Both the position numbers and the translations under genes were made by a program. Source: Cinclus cinclus (taxonomy: Eukaryota > Chordata > Aves > Passeriformes > Cinclidae). Taken from it: 64,000 nt of DNA. Of this stretch, positions 44,340 to 57,804 are shown one piece after another. Location: assembly GCF_963662255.1 (NCBI RefSeq), contig NC_085046.1, positions 19,797,620 through 19,861,619 of the forward strand, read 5' to 3'. Under the pieces are notes generated by a model. That model saw only the letters and a list, made by a program, of their open reading frames with translations. It searched no databases and was not told where the DNA came from. Each line of letters begins with the position of its first letter. Within the stretch, counting starts at the first letter, position 1.

Positions 44340-47300
44340 AGACTGAAACATTTATTAAGATAGTTTCAAGAACTTTATTATTCTATGCATTCTAATTAGT
44401 ATTTAGGAGTGAGAGATTTTTTTTTTTTTCCATTTAAACCAGAATCTTTCAGGATCAAAAGGAGTTAAAAGCTAAGAGGAGAATCACAGAAAATTGAGAG
44501 AAATCTTGAATTTTCTCAAAGAATTTCCAATGACAGTCAAACTAAATGTATCTATGAAGTTGAGTCAAAATTGTTTAGTTCATACAGTGTTGTGTATGAA
44601 CTAAAAGAGCCAGGACACAAACCTGTGATGCTGGGTGTGGATCAACAGCCACTGCAGTTTATTTCAAGTGTAGCTAAAGCTGAATCAGGCACATTTCCTC
44701 CATACAGGAGCTAGTAGAAGAAAGGGTTATGAACACTTTCAGCAGTTTTTCATCTCATTTCATGCTTTGCAAGGCTTAAGCTCATGCTGTTGACTTCTGC
44801 AAGTACACAACACAGCTAGTAGAAACAACGAACAAAACAACACATAAGTAGGATCCAGTCCAGCACTGATTTTACAATACCATTATCTCAACAAATTGTG
44901 ACCACTGGTGAGAAAAAGAAAGACATATAATGCAGTAATATACTGCCAATAAATTAAATTCATTGCTCTATAATCACTTTAAATCCCACCAAAAGAAAAA
45001 AATAAGAAAATACGCAAGTGTATTCAGCTCCTACATGTCCTAAAATTGCAGTACAGTCATCCTAACCTCCCCTTGCTGTCAGTGGATGGAGCAAGGCAGG
45101 AGCAGTAAATAGAGGACCAATTTAGAAGTGATACTCATATGCTTGGTCTTACCTAACTTGAGTCTAAGCCTGCATTCCTGGAGTTGCAATAATGAGCCTT
45201 TTCACTTTTTCTTCCATCTGCTCCTCTGTAACAGAACTTCAGGGCAGTGAGGCTCCAAGAGATAAAGAGTTTACTACCTCTTCTTGGTGCAGTGTCTCCT
45301 GCACAAGGCTTAGTGGGACAAAGATAGAGAAAACAGAAATTTACGTTGCTCTCTTCCTTTTATGAAGTTTTGATGACATAGAAGGGGTGAGTCTAAGTCT
45401 GTAGATAATAATTTCTGTGAAATTCAACAGTCTTGCCTTGAATTTTAAGAAGATTTGCAAGAGTTTCAAATTAATAAAAAATGTAGCAACATGTTAAATA
45501 CATGTACAGCACTACACCACCCTGAAAAGCCTGCCACCTGAAAAGTGTTGGGTGAACAAACACTGAAATTACTCAGGCCAGAAGCGCCTGAGTAAGGGAC
45601 TCAGATTCAATTTTGCTGCTTGTTCATAGCATGTAGCACAGTCACCCCATACCTCATTTCTCCAGTTTAAGACACGCTGGTGCAGTGTCCTGAGTAGGAC
45701 TATCAATACTTGCAGGACCATGGCCACTCTCAGGTGAGGTAGTTACATCATGCTTGTTTGCAAATGGAGCTATTAAGTGCAGTGATGAAAGCTTCCCTCA
45801 GAAGAGCAGGGAGCCAGGTGGGTCTTAAAACCACATCAAAGACTGAAAAAGAAGGCAGCAGCACCTGAGTCCTAGCTGAAAAAGTCCTATCCAATAAAAG
45901 TATTCGGGGTACAATATTCCACAGTATTTTCTGTGATTATTGTATCATTTTTTGCACCAGCAGTGGAGATCAGCCCTCACACATGTGGATATTGGCAGCA
46001 GTACAGGACTGAGGAGCCTCATACAATCTCTCTCTCTTACAAAATGGTTCTGTGCCTCCACCCTGACCGAGTAGCAGCAGTCCTGTTACCAGGAGAGTTT
46101 CATCTCCTGCTTTCATACAGATATAGGGTGTCTGTGGGTGGGCTAGACTCCAGTTTCTGTTGGTATATCCACAGATGAATATTTCTTATGTAAATCAAAA
46201 TTTTTAAAAAAATAATAAATTAAAAATCAAAAATAAAAACCTAGCCAAAACCTGAACAAATTAAAAATTCAAAACACTACTGGGAAAGAATATCCTATAA
46301 AATGTACCTAGAGAAAAGGCAAAAGAAAGGCATAAGAATCCCAAACCAGAGTTTGGATTTGGTATCTGCCTCTCCTGGTGCCTTGGCTAATAGCAACAGA
46401 TCAGCAACAGTTGTGGCTGATTTATTTTGGTGCCCCATTTCAGTGGGAGTTAGGCATAATAATAACTTTGAAAATAAGAAAACTAGATGTTAGCTTAATC
46501 CTGATTGTGAAGTTGCAGGACTGATTAAATAGCAGTTAAATAAGAAAAAAAAAAATCAAAGGAAATAACTACTCTGATAGGTTAAGAATAGTTTCTTGAT
46601 AGGATAGGTATTTGCCTTTTTTGAGATTTATTTTGTCAATATCTTTTCTACAATTTTCCATCTCCACTATTTCATAGGAGAAACTTCTAAATATTTCAAA
46701 TTAATCTTGTTATTTCAAGCACCATGAGAGTGCCTAGATAAAACAAACTGATTTTTCACTGACTAGTAGCTAGCTATGTTATCTGCTTTTAAACCCAAGT
46801 TAGGTTGCTGCCACCAGAAATTAGATATCTGCAGCATTCAGTTCAGCACAAGAGAATCCTAGAGTCTGTTTCTGAAGGTACAGCAGCAACTGTGCCATTT
46901 GTTATTTCCCCCAGTACAGTGTGTAGCTGCTCAGGCAGCCCCACTGTGGCAGCCTGCCAAGCAACCCAGACAGCAACGAGACAACAGCTTTGTCCTCTCT
47001 GTGTTTCATTCTGACATTGTCACCTTATCTAAGCTTTCTGTAGAGTAATGGGCTTGAAATCATGAGCAACTCAAAATATCTGTATTTTCTGAGAACAGCT
47101 TCCTTCTGCAGTATCAAAACATGACATTTGGTTTTTCTTCCTAAAATAAAAATACTCACCTCAGCTCTGTTCTACATGCAGGATTTTAATGGACTATTCT
47201 TCTTAGGAGTCCTCGCAGCTCTTCCTGCCTGTTATCTATGACCAGAAGTAAGCTGATCCATCAGTTTGCACAGGAAACCAAATCAGCAAATGTCACAGAG

Positions 47301-48960
47301 GCAGCAAAGCAGGATGTAGTAAACCATGCCCCACATACATATCCCATGCTTCCTTTGCACTTTTAAAGCTGAGACCCAAGTGACAAACAGCAAACATAGG
47401 TATAGGAGGGAAAGAAAGCTGAAGAGCTCCATAAATCTTAAAACCTGATTCTCCCTACGAACTACTCAGTGCAAATGTAAACAACTGAAGTGAACATTAA
47501 GTGCTCAAGATATTGCATGCCACAGGAGTCAGAACACAGTCCAAAAAGGCTTGCCTTAAACATCCTTAAATTTTGTTTTGATAATCTTCCTGGGTGAGAT
47601 GATTAACTACTGTACCCAAAGCAGAAAACTTCTGTAAATCTCTTGAAATTACAGAACATGCCATAACTCTGATTTCATTCAGAGGCCTGGTTTACTTTTG
47701 ATACAAACTTAAAATACTGCTTGGTTTACAGAAATTGAGGGTTTCTACGGATGAATCCTCTCTATACAAAGCATGTATGTCCTTCTAGAAGCAAAGCTTT
47801 ATTACTAAACATTCATTTATTTGCACAAAGTCTTCTTCCTTCATCTCTTCTAATTTCATCATTCACTTCCAAGTTCTCTCTTGCTTTTTTTCTTTTAATC
47901 TACCTTTCTGTTTCTTGAGACCCTGCCCCACATGTCTTGCTCAATCAAAGAGAAGCCATATTTGGCCGTAAAGCACTAACAATAGGGATTAAAAACATTT
48001 CATGATGGTGTCTTGCTTGTCATTGCTATTCCAAAGTAGAACACTACCTGAAAATATTGACTATTGCATTCCATGTTTTGCCAGAGATACCCTCAACAGC
48101 TGCCTCTTCTGGTCATTTCTGCAAGATAAACAAATATTACAAATAAAAAAGACTGAATACTTGTAACAAGCTGTGGATAGCAAGTCTAGTTTAGCTGAAA
48201 AATTCAGAGAAAGTATTTCTGGGTAATTATGACAGACTGAATCTGTAGTCAAGGTCCACTTAAAAGCACAACATCCCTTACAGTTTTGCACTGGGAGTCA
48301 CAGTCGCTGGAAGATTGAAAAATCAGCGAGGCAAAGATTACTATCCATGCAAAGCATATGCCAAAAGGTGACATCTATATCAATACCTGAATACAGCATT
48401 CCTTTTTCACAGAAGACAAAGATCCTTTCTTACCAACTTTCTCAAATGAAATACAATCTCTTTAGTGTTGTGCTGCTGATCTTATGCAGAACTGATTATT
48501 ATTCTTAATAGAAATTAACTCAAGACTATTGTACCTCAGGGGCCAAGTTCTTTATTTTCCAAAGGACTTTGTAACCCCAGTGGAAAAAGAAAATAGAGAC
48601 AATTTTTGATATCCTAGTAAAGTCTGTGTACAAGGCAGGCTTAAATATTCTGTGAAAATGTAGACTTAGGCTACATATGTCCTGAATGACCCCAGAGTTT
48701 AAGAAGGAATCATGAAAGGGAGGTTTGTTTTCTGACTTTGTTGATAGGAAAGACTTTTAGGCCTACAGGATTTACTGTTGTGGAACATGCAGTAGGCTTG
48801 CTGATAAAAACAGGTCTAGCAGTGATCAGCTAGGAGATCATATTCCTTAATACAGAAGTAGAACATTATAAAAATAAAATTGAACATGTAGGAGGTCAAC
48901 ACTGTTCTTACCTGACTGCTGCCTACATGTGAAACTGTATTACAATGTAATAACAACAGT
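44340..48960. other. Intergenic stretch without recognised gene
   Basis: Moderately AT-rich sequence between the solo LTR and the next CR1 fragment. Only ORFs below about 85 codons occur. I see no exon of TMEM236 or of any other family. Confidence 0.65.
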
Positions 48961-48969
48961 TCTTAACAA

Positions 48970-49145
48970 CAGTTAAGAACAGATTGTCCAGGGAAGTTGT
49001 GGATGCCCCATCCCTGGAAGTCTTAAAGGCCAGCCTGAACGTGGTTCTGTGGAAGTGGAAGGTGTCCCTGTCCATGACAGGGGATTTGGAACTAGACAAT
49101 CTTTAAGGTCCCTTCCAACACAGGCCATTCTCTGATACTGTGAAT
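48970..49145 (+). mobile_element. CR1 LINE 3' fragment
   Basis: CR1 phrases 'ggaagttgtggatgccccat', 'ccctggaagtcttaaaggcc', 'ccatgacaggggatttggaa', 'ctttaaggtcccttccaaca', 'ccattctctgatactgtga'. It is 5'-truncated. Confidence 0.92.
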
Positions 49146-52100
49146 TTTAAAAAGAACAAAGTGTATGGCAAACTATGCATAAAATTTTATGATAGACTTG
49201 CCACACATACTACAGTATTTGTGTTTCTGAATCCTGCAGTGAATAAAATTATCAGGTAGGATGGAACTACCAACATGTATCACTAAAGAACTTGGAATCA
49301 AACTTTGGTACCCAAGAAGAGAAATGCTCCTTTCCTGGGTTGAAATCTGGCCAATTCCCTTGGTGAAACCGCACCACTGATGAATAGAAAATAAAGTGAA
49401 CAAGAAAGCAATGATCCCAAGTTAATGGCAAGATGATGTGTAAGGAATACCCAATAGGTCAAAGGGATATTGCAGAAACATGAAAAACACAAAGCTCAGT
49501 TGCAGCAATTGTGTGACTGAACCAGTGATGAGGAACACAGTACTTCAGAGATTAAAGATCAAGACTGTTCGCATTTCAGGAAACAAGGTAAAAGGCTACA
49601 TAAGAGACCTGCACTATGTAGATGGATAGTATGCAGATTGGAAAATCCAGAGAGAAAGAGAGAGAGAAAGCTTGCATGTATGTGTATCTATGAAATTAAT
49701 TAGATTTATGATTAACCATTAGTACTTCTGGGCATGCTTGCAGTAAGGATCAAGTATGAGAAAGCATATGAAAGGAGATAACCATTAGAAAATACATATA
49801 CTACATGAAACTGATTGAATATATGTAGAGGAGAGCTGGGATTTGGACTTTTGGCATTGTTGCTGCAATACAGAATCCCACTGAATGCTGCTCAACTGGG
49901 CACTGTTCATGGATATACAAAATTGTTTCATGCTACCTACTGTCTGTCTTGAATACAGCATGCTTAGGAACAAATTCAAGGTGTCTAGGTTTTGGAAGAG
50001 GCAATTAGGAACTGGTGTGAGCAGCTAGGACACATAGCTGCCCCCTGAAGTGATCAGTGGGACTCTGAAATCTTGGAAGAAGCTAACAGCTAACATTTAC
50101 AGAAGGCCTTGATTATCTTGAACTAAAATAAACTACTAAAATACTTAAGTGAGCAGGAAGAGCTATAAAAATTACAAATGCTATATCCCAGTGGATATAG
50201 TGGAGTGTCATTAGCCACAAAATCAGATAATTTAATCAGGACTCCAGAGAAGCTGCAAGACACTGGCTAAAAATTGTGGACTTGAATAAAGAAAAAAATT
50301 CTTCACTAATTGTTTTGCCTCACCCCACCAGAAGGAGACTTCTCTGAACAAACACACTCCTAACAAGAGTTTTTTAGACACCACCCATGATTTCTCTGAA
50401 AAAAACCCAACCAGCTTATTTGAAAGATTCAATAGCACATTTCAGTGAGATGCTTTGTCCTGACCCTGTTCCAGCTCAGGTTCAGAGAACCATGACTTCT
50501 CTGCCATTCACTGGAGGCTTCCATTTGTTCTTATGTAAACAAAGATTTTAATGAAAATCATTGTATTACCTATAAATCATCAGACTGTATGATTTTTGCT
50601 GAAGAATTTGCCTAACCATTCTCCAGCATCAGCTATGACAGTATTTCACAAGGCAAAGAAAAAGACTAATTTGGGGAAATTTTCACAAGTCTAAAAGACA
50701 TGAAAAACCAAGGAAATTAAACGTTCACATTCCTTTAAGAAGCACAGTAAGTTGGGATAGTCTGACACATAGACTGCAAAATAAAACACATCTGCATAAT
50801 CCACAAATACCTGAGGATGCATGAGTCAACAGGGGTGATCCATCACAACTGGCTAGAAATAGATTCCAGTGTGATTTCAGTAGCAGTCAGAGCATCATTA
50901 GTAAACCAAGCTTCAAAACTGTGAGTGGTCCAGCTATGTATATATTGAAGGTGTTCATTCCCTGATATGTGTGCTTCTTGTTGCCAGAAAGTGGTAAACA
51001 GACCAGTCAGAGTTTGTACTATTGAGCAGTGTCCCAATGATTACAGGCTCTGCTGAGCACCCTCCACATTCCTGCTGGATTCTGCTCCTCAATGAGGGTC
51101 CAAAGCACAGCTGCCAAGGCAGTGGATGTCACCAAGCCTGGGAACATGAGGCATATGCACCAAGCTGCACTGTCTGCTAGCAGTGAAGGGGGCACGCATA
51201 AGGTTTCAAAACCCATGCTTAAAGCATTAAAGTCAAAGCAAAATATTAAGTGCTACAATCATCACATTCTTTACATACTATAGCAGAAGATTTTATTCTA
51301 AAAATGCTCTAAACCTTTAACTCAAAATACATATTTGCCTTATTTAGACCTATATGATTAACTGCATTATTGTGTGTTGCCCATGTGTACTCCCAGGGTT
51401 TATGTGATTTTTCAAAAGTACAAGTCAGCCTTAATCAGTGGAAGTTCTTCCACAGGTTCTCTCATAATGACAGCTCTCATTTCTCACTTAAAACATAGAT
51501 AACAATCAGTATTAACAAAACCAGATTAGACTTAAAATAATTCAGAAACCTAAATTTACAAATATCATCAGAGAGAAAAATCTTTATCCTGCAACAGAGT
51601 AGATAGAATAGGATTTCAAAAACTGGCTACAGTGATAAGACAATTCATTAAGGTGTCCAGCTTCAGAAATGTCATATGAAGTGAGTGCTATGAAGAGAGA
51701 TTGCATATGAACAAGTTCTTCAAAAGTTTAAGAGTTGGTTCCAGCTCCTTAAATACCGTGATGCTTATATTACCTCTTGCCCAGGTTCATGGCAACAGAT
51801 TTACAATAAACTTTAAATACTATGAAACAAACTCTCAAAATCTATTTTCATCACAGGCATCTCAACAGAAATACTTTCTATCTAAGAGACAGGCTATAAA
51901 GCAAACTCAACACTAATTGCCCCTCCCCGTTCCAAAACAGAACAAAGTTAACTTTTACACAATCTGAAGGACTTTTAATTCTGTCAACTGAATAGATATT
52001 CTCTTGAAAGACACAAATCATCCCACTGAACTAACCCACAATCCACATAAACTCTTGTCCTTAGGGTTTGGCTCACATTTTTAGGAAGAGACCCTAAGAA

Positions 52101-52930
52101 CAGGCCAAACTGATACTGCTGCCCACTGCTCCCAAAGTCCCATGGTTTAAATTGGTTTAAGCAAAAATTTATGCTTAACATTGTTTTAAGAGCACAGCAT
52201 AGAGCTGTCAAGTCTATTAAGCTTCAATTCTGACAGCATTTTAATATTCATAAACCAGGTTTTAGCCTGATTTTCAAGACATTTCCCATCGATCAAAACA
52301 CCAGGTTCTACACTACTTTGTGTTGCTGTCATCAGAAATGGAATTAACTGTCAAGCTACCATAAAATCTACTTATTCATCTATAACAAAATATATACATG
52401 ACAGTACAGACACAGTTGTTTCCATTTGTTCTTCAAAATCCCTTTAAAATACTCATACTGTATTTACCAAACAATAGAGGACATGCAACATACTTGAAAT
52501 AAGATCTACAATTGATTATTTGGGTTAGCTGAAGGAACTCAATAACAGATTGTTTATAAAAAGATAATGTAATTTATGTAGCAGAAAAACCCACATATCT
52601 TCCCCAATCAGAACAATAAAAAACCCCACTTTCAACCCAACTGAAACCAGAAAATTTAAGAACTTCTAACAGACCTTGCTTATTGTAACTCTAAGTCCTT
52701 CCAGCAAAAGAATTTCAATTATTCCTCCATAAAATTTATAAATTGACTTTGCAACATAATGAACTAAATACTCCAACTTTAATATTTTGCATTCATACCA
52801 AAAACAATTAACAGTTTTTACAAATAGTGTTATTTTCTAAAACAATTCTTGTACAACAGTGCAGTATATCTAAATATATACATATGCCAACATCAAAGGG
52901 AGCATCAAAACAAACAAAGCCAAACAAAAA
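49146..52930. other. Intergenic stretch without recognised gene
   Basis: No coding exon, RNA gene or mobile element is recognised. Short ORFs on both strands look like chance. Confidence 0.6.
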
Positions 52931-55900
52931 TGCACTTTGCTACTGTGTACACTTTATTAAAACCAAAGCAGACTGCAGCAGGTTTTTCTTTTTCATGACA
53001 AAGACAAAAATTATTTGGATTTCAGAACATGCAGGATAGAACAAAAACTCATACCACCTTTTTGTGAAGGTAGCAGCATGAAAAGGGAACTCAGATCTGC
53101 AATTCACAGAGTAGTAAATGGAATGTTTTTAAACACAACCATCCTAATTTAAGAAACAAGGCTTCAAAAATGTACATAGTGTTTTTTATATATTGAAGCA
53201 AAAAGTTCAAATATCAAGGCCTCCTCCATGTTTTCCTATGGTGTTGGACAGTGTATGTATGAAGGTCAACATTCTTCACTGCAGCTGAAAATGAGAAAGG
53301 AGTAGCTGTAGTGTGGAGTTGATCAGCTTTATTAAGATTGAATAAGAGTAAAAAATGATTTTGCCTGCTGTTGGCAATGGAGGTGTTTGCAACTTTTATC
53401 CTACCTTTTTATTTAAAAATATATCTTCCAGTTTTTAACTGGAAATATTATGCTCCCTTGTTCTTCAAAACAGATACCTACATATTCTCAAAAGGAAGGT
53501 GCAGTTGTGTAATTCAAAGTGCCAGTGTAGCTGCTCTAATTAGAGATGTCTTTTTTCATTCTGTGAACCTCAGCAGGAATAAGGTAAGACCTTTGTATAT
53601 AAAGACTGCACAGATATCTTTGAAATATAAGTGAAAAATAAAGTGATATTAGAGAAAATACCAAAAAAAATTGGAGAATGAGGTATTAAGCAGTTCTCCA
53701 GTGTAAATCTGATGTTCCTGCCATCTAGAGGAAATCTGAGAACTATAGTAGCAGCCTAGATTTGATCAGCAAAATATGTACATGGTATTAAAAGTATTAA
53801 AATTATATAATTAAATGGCTGTTACATCTAACCATTTGCAATCTGGCAGAATTTTCTGAAGTTCAGATTTATTTCAGTTCCTCCTACCTCAAAATTCATG
53901 AACAGTAGCTGTACCATGAGGGCAGTATGCTGCTCCACACCTGCTGAGAAGCATGCAGGAATTCTGATATTTTGCTCCTTTTTACTGCTGTCTCTACATT
54001 ACAGACACATCTACACAGCACCAGTTAAACAGACGTAGGAAAATATATTGTGACTGTTTCTGCAGCTGCACACTCTGGAACACACTGCCATGACATCAGT
54101 ACAGAAAATTTTAACATAGTACCCCAGTATTTTTCCTGGGAGGCTTTAGAGTAAATCTTGACAGGTTTGTTATGCCTACATAAATTGAGATGATACAAAT
54201 GGCTAAAAAAATTTTGCTCATAGAAGTGAAATGCACAGAAGGCACTTTCCAGAGTTTGCTCCAGTTCATGCTAACCAAGCCACTGAAATATCCCTTCCAA
54301 AGTTAATTAGCATTTTTGTATTCCTTAATGAAAGGGTTAAGTAAAACAAAAATATACAAAATATCTTGAATATATTTTAGCCTTAAATTGACAATTTACA
54401 TGTAAAGAAACAAGACATTAAAAAATCAGGTCTTCTATTGGACCATGAATAGCATTTCCAATGATTCCTTACTTTCAAATAGTTTGCATTCTAACACTTT
54501 ATTTAATTACTAAAAAGCTTTTCTACACAGTAGCTGTGTGTGTACTTTCCCCTGCTCACTAACATTTCAGTGTTCAATACCATAGTAAGGTAGAACATAA
54601 GTGAACTTGGTTCAAAACAATGCATAAACAAGGAATATAAGACTAAATCATGGCAGAAAAGCACCAGCAGTGGCATCTCCAGGTTCATGATAACAAAGCA
54701 ACAGAGAGAAGGTGAACTGAAGTATCATTTCTAAGCTATCAGAGAGAATATGAGAGGATGATTGCATGAAATCATGTGCTGACAGCATCTAGCAAAGTAG
54801 AAGAAGGCATCACTTCAGAGCATCAAGCTTACAGGGCATAACCAAGCAGGAAGAAATTTTCTGATAAGAAAAATCAACATGGAGCAATACAGCTCCAAAT
54901 TCAATTTAATCTGAAAATTGCACATAAAATGGAAAATGCAGGTTGCAACAGAAACACTAAGACTCAGAACCTAAAATTATAGTGACCTACTCCACCAGGT
55001 GTAGACAATGAACTCTGATTCAAAGTCAACTAAAATTCCCAGCCTGCTACAGGAGAAACCTTAGAGCACTGACTTTAATAAAAGCATGAAGGAAAATAGA
55101 AAGTGTCTATCTTCTTTTACAACTTTCATTATATTGAATTTAAAGGGGCACTGAATTTTAGCAACTGGTTTGTTTTGGTCATGATGAACATGAAAGGTGA
55201 TTTTAATATTCATAAAAACAGATGATTGGCCAAAATAACCAAATTGGAGAGCAGAAAAACTGTGATACACCTAAGGTTCAAATGAGAAACCAGGATCTAG
55301 CACTTCTGTATATCAAGGAAAAATTTTAAAAACAGTGACAAATTACTAACAAAATGTATTTTTCTGGGTCATTTCTGTACAGAAGTTCCACCTGCCCTCA
55401 TTAGGGAACATGCGACAACACAAAAATACAATATTTACTATCAAAAAGACGATCTTGATGCTTCAAGCTTCTCCTTGAATCAAAGACTAAGAACAAGGGA
55501 ATAAATTATTTTCACTTTTGTGTATAAATTATACACTTCTATACATATTGAATATCTAATTTTGGAATAAGATACCTAATGGATACAGAGAACACTATCT
55601 AAATTAGGCTACAAGTCCTTTCTAAAGGCATTACTTCTTCAATCCATAAAAAGTCATCCATGACACAGTATGTCAGATTATTATTCTTTCTTTAGCATTT
55701 CCTTTCAAATTCCACAGGCTTTTGCAATGATACCAAGTACTGAAATAATTAATGACAGTTTAAAATTATAGAGAAAACAAATAACATGAAAACCCTAGCA
55801 CTACATCAACCAGCTGGCTAGAACATCCCCAACTGGAGTAGGTCAACCATGGGTATGCTTTGTAACCACCCATCAGAAGTTACCCAAAGCAGTCATCTGG

Positions 55901-57554
55901 AAGTATCTGGCAAAACACTGATGTCAATTAAAATAGTGAAACAAAGGTTAAGTAATTGTGAACAGATGCAGGAGAATATGGGATAACAGAGCTCATTTTA
56001 CAGTATAATGTACAGTTGCAACATTTAATTCCAGAAGCATCACACTAAAATACGATACACTAAACAAACAACTTCTGACGTACACACAGGACTAAAAGCA
56101 GACCTGATGTTGAAGCCATCTAGTATTGCTGTAGTGGAGTTAGAGTTGCTGGAAGAGACGAAACCAGGATGCATTACTAGATGGAATAGAAACACAAAGT
56201 AATAATAGTCTTTGTACAAGAAATTCTGCTCAAGCACACCTAAAATGCTGCCTTCCATTACCATGTTTCTTTTGCAGCACCTCATCCACAGAAAGAAAAT
56301 ACCATGCTTTACAAAGCCACGCAGCTAAGTTACTGAGAAACACAAGGGTATAAAACAGGCTAATTCATGTTGCTGAAGAAGAGAATTTAAAGCAACCTAA
56401 AACTGGATTTAGATAAGATGCCTCATAAATTATTCAAATTATACAAGGCCTCATAAACTCAAATGGTACAACTGGAAATTGAAACAGACATTTAAGGCAG
56501 AAGTGTTTGTGTTAGAACAGTAAACAGAACAAATTGCTAAGCAAGGCCACAAGAGATAAAACAAAGCCCTGAACTGATTTACATGTCCATAATTTTCCAT
56601 GTTCGAATTAAGAAGACTTGAATAAAATAATGTAATTCATGCTGTGTGTCCAGTTTAAAACTCCATTGTTTCTCTTTCAAATCAATTCCTCTGTCTTTCT
56701 TTGGTGCAACCTCTACCAACACACATAGCTCTGGTTCTCACTTTAAAAAACAACTTGGAAAAATAAATTACAGGCTTCTCATGATAAAATGCAAGATCCT
56801 GATCCATTTCATGGTCCCATGATACATTAGCAGCCTCTGAATAGTAGTTTTAAGTTAGTAATTATGTCCAAAGCAGAATCATAATTCGCTGTTATCCCCC
56901 CAAATAATTTTCTAGTTAACAAGTTTACTTTGGTAGATAAGCAATCTAATAGCCATGATACACTTGTGTCCAATTCAAGAAGTAGTGAAACTTGTCTACA
57001 TTTGTAAATTCATATAAAGACCTTAGCTTGTAATTGTAACCATGATATGCAGAATTGCTGTTTTACTTGCACTAGAAAAAGACATTGCATCTGTCTTAAA
57101 AATAGACATGAAACGTTGTTGTCAGTTTATGATTAAAATAAAATAGTAAAGCAAATTATTTTTAAACATTGTGTTAAATATATTCACATGATCACCATAG
57201 TTATACGAAATGGGCACTACTGCAATCACACACTTTATCTACATAACATATATGCCACAACAGTTTGCAATGGTTGAGTTTTCACAAACTAGCCAATTTA
57301 ACCATACATAAATAATCTTGTACCAATTTTTAGGCATTTTAAAAGGAATTAAATTTCCTAAATATATCAGTTCCTCTGCAAAATTAAAAAAAAAAAATCC
57401 TAAAAAGTCAGTGCAAATTGAACTTGTTCACCAAGAGAGATTCTTATTAAGCTGAGGATAAACAAAGTTTAGGAGACTAAATGAAGAAACTCATAGAATT
57501 GCCAACCGCCTTTAGCAGAGGTTAAAGAAGATTAGGAATCAGAAGTCCTGGATC
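52930..57554 (-). other. STAM: Probable STAM 3'UTR and downstream flank
   Basis: AT-rich, gene-free DNA directly after the STAM stop codon, up to the candidate poly(A) site. No mobile element is recognised in these 4.6 kb, unlike the adjacent intergenic DNA, which fits a constrained 3'UTR. The left border is an inference. Confidence 0.4.
52953..52958 (-). terminator. STAM: Candidate distal poly(A) signal of STAM
   Basis: On the minus strand AATAAA is followed by GTGTAC and, about 25-50 bases on, by a U/GU-rich stretch ('ttttgtttggctttg'), the usual layout of a poly(A) site. It would give STAM a 3'UTR of about 4.6 kb. Another AATAAA is at 54498-54503. The choice cannot be settled from sequence. 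Confidence 0.35.
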
Positions 57555-57804
57555 CTATAGCAGAGCCTTCTGTGAGTAACTGTGCTGTGGTTGTTGAGGG
57601 GGTGGAGGCTGTGGTTGTTGTGGAGGTGCTTGCTGACTGCCTGCTGTCTGAGGCACAGCTGCAGGTGTTAAGTTATAGTTTGGCACCTGGGACATATTAG
57701 TTCCAGCATTCTGATAAGCAGCAACATCAACAGTACCAGGTGGTGGGCTGTACACTGGAGGCTGGTTAGAGTAGGTACTTCCAGCAACAGAACCAACCAT
57801 TGCA
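57555..57804 (-). CDS. STAM: STAM last coding exon
   Basis: The exon reads [46 protein letters not shown], then a proline/glutamine tract and HSYSQKALL, followed by TAG at 57557-57555. The Pro/Gln tract looks longer than in human STAM. The acceptor TTTCAG follows a long pyrimidine run. Confidence 0.95.
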
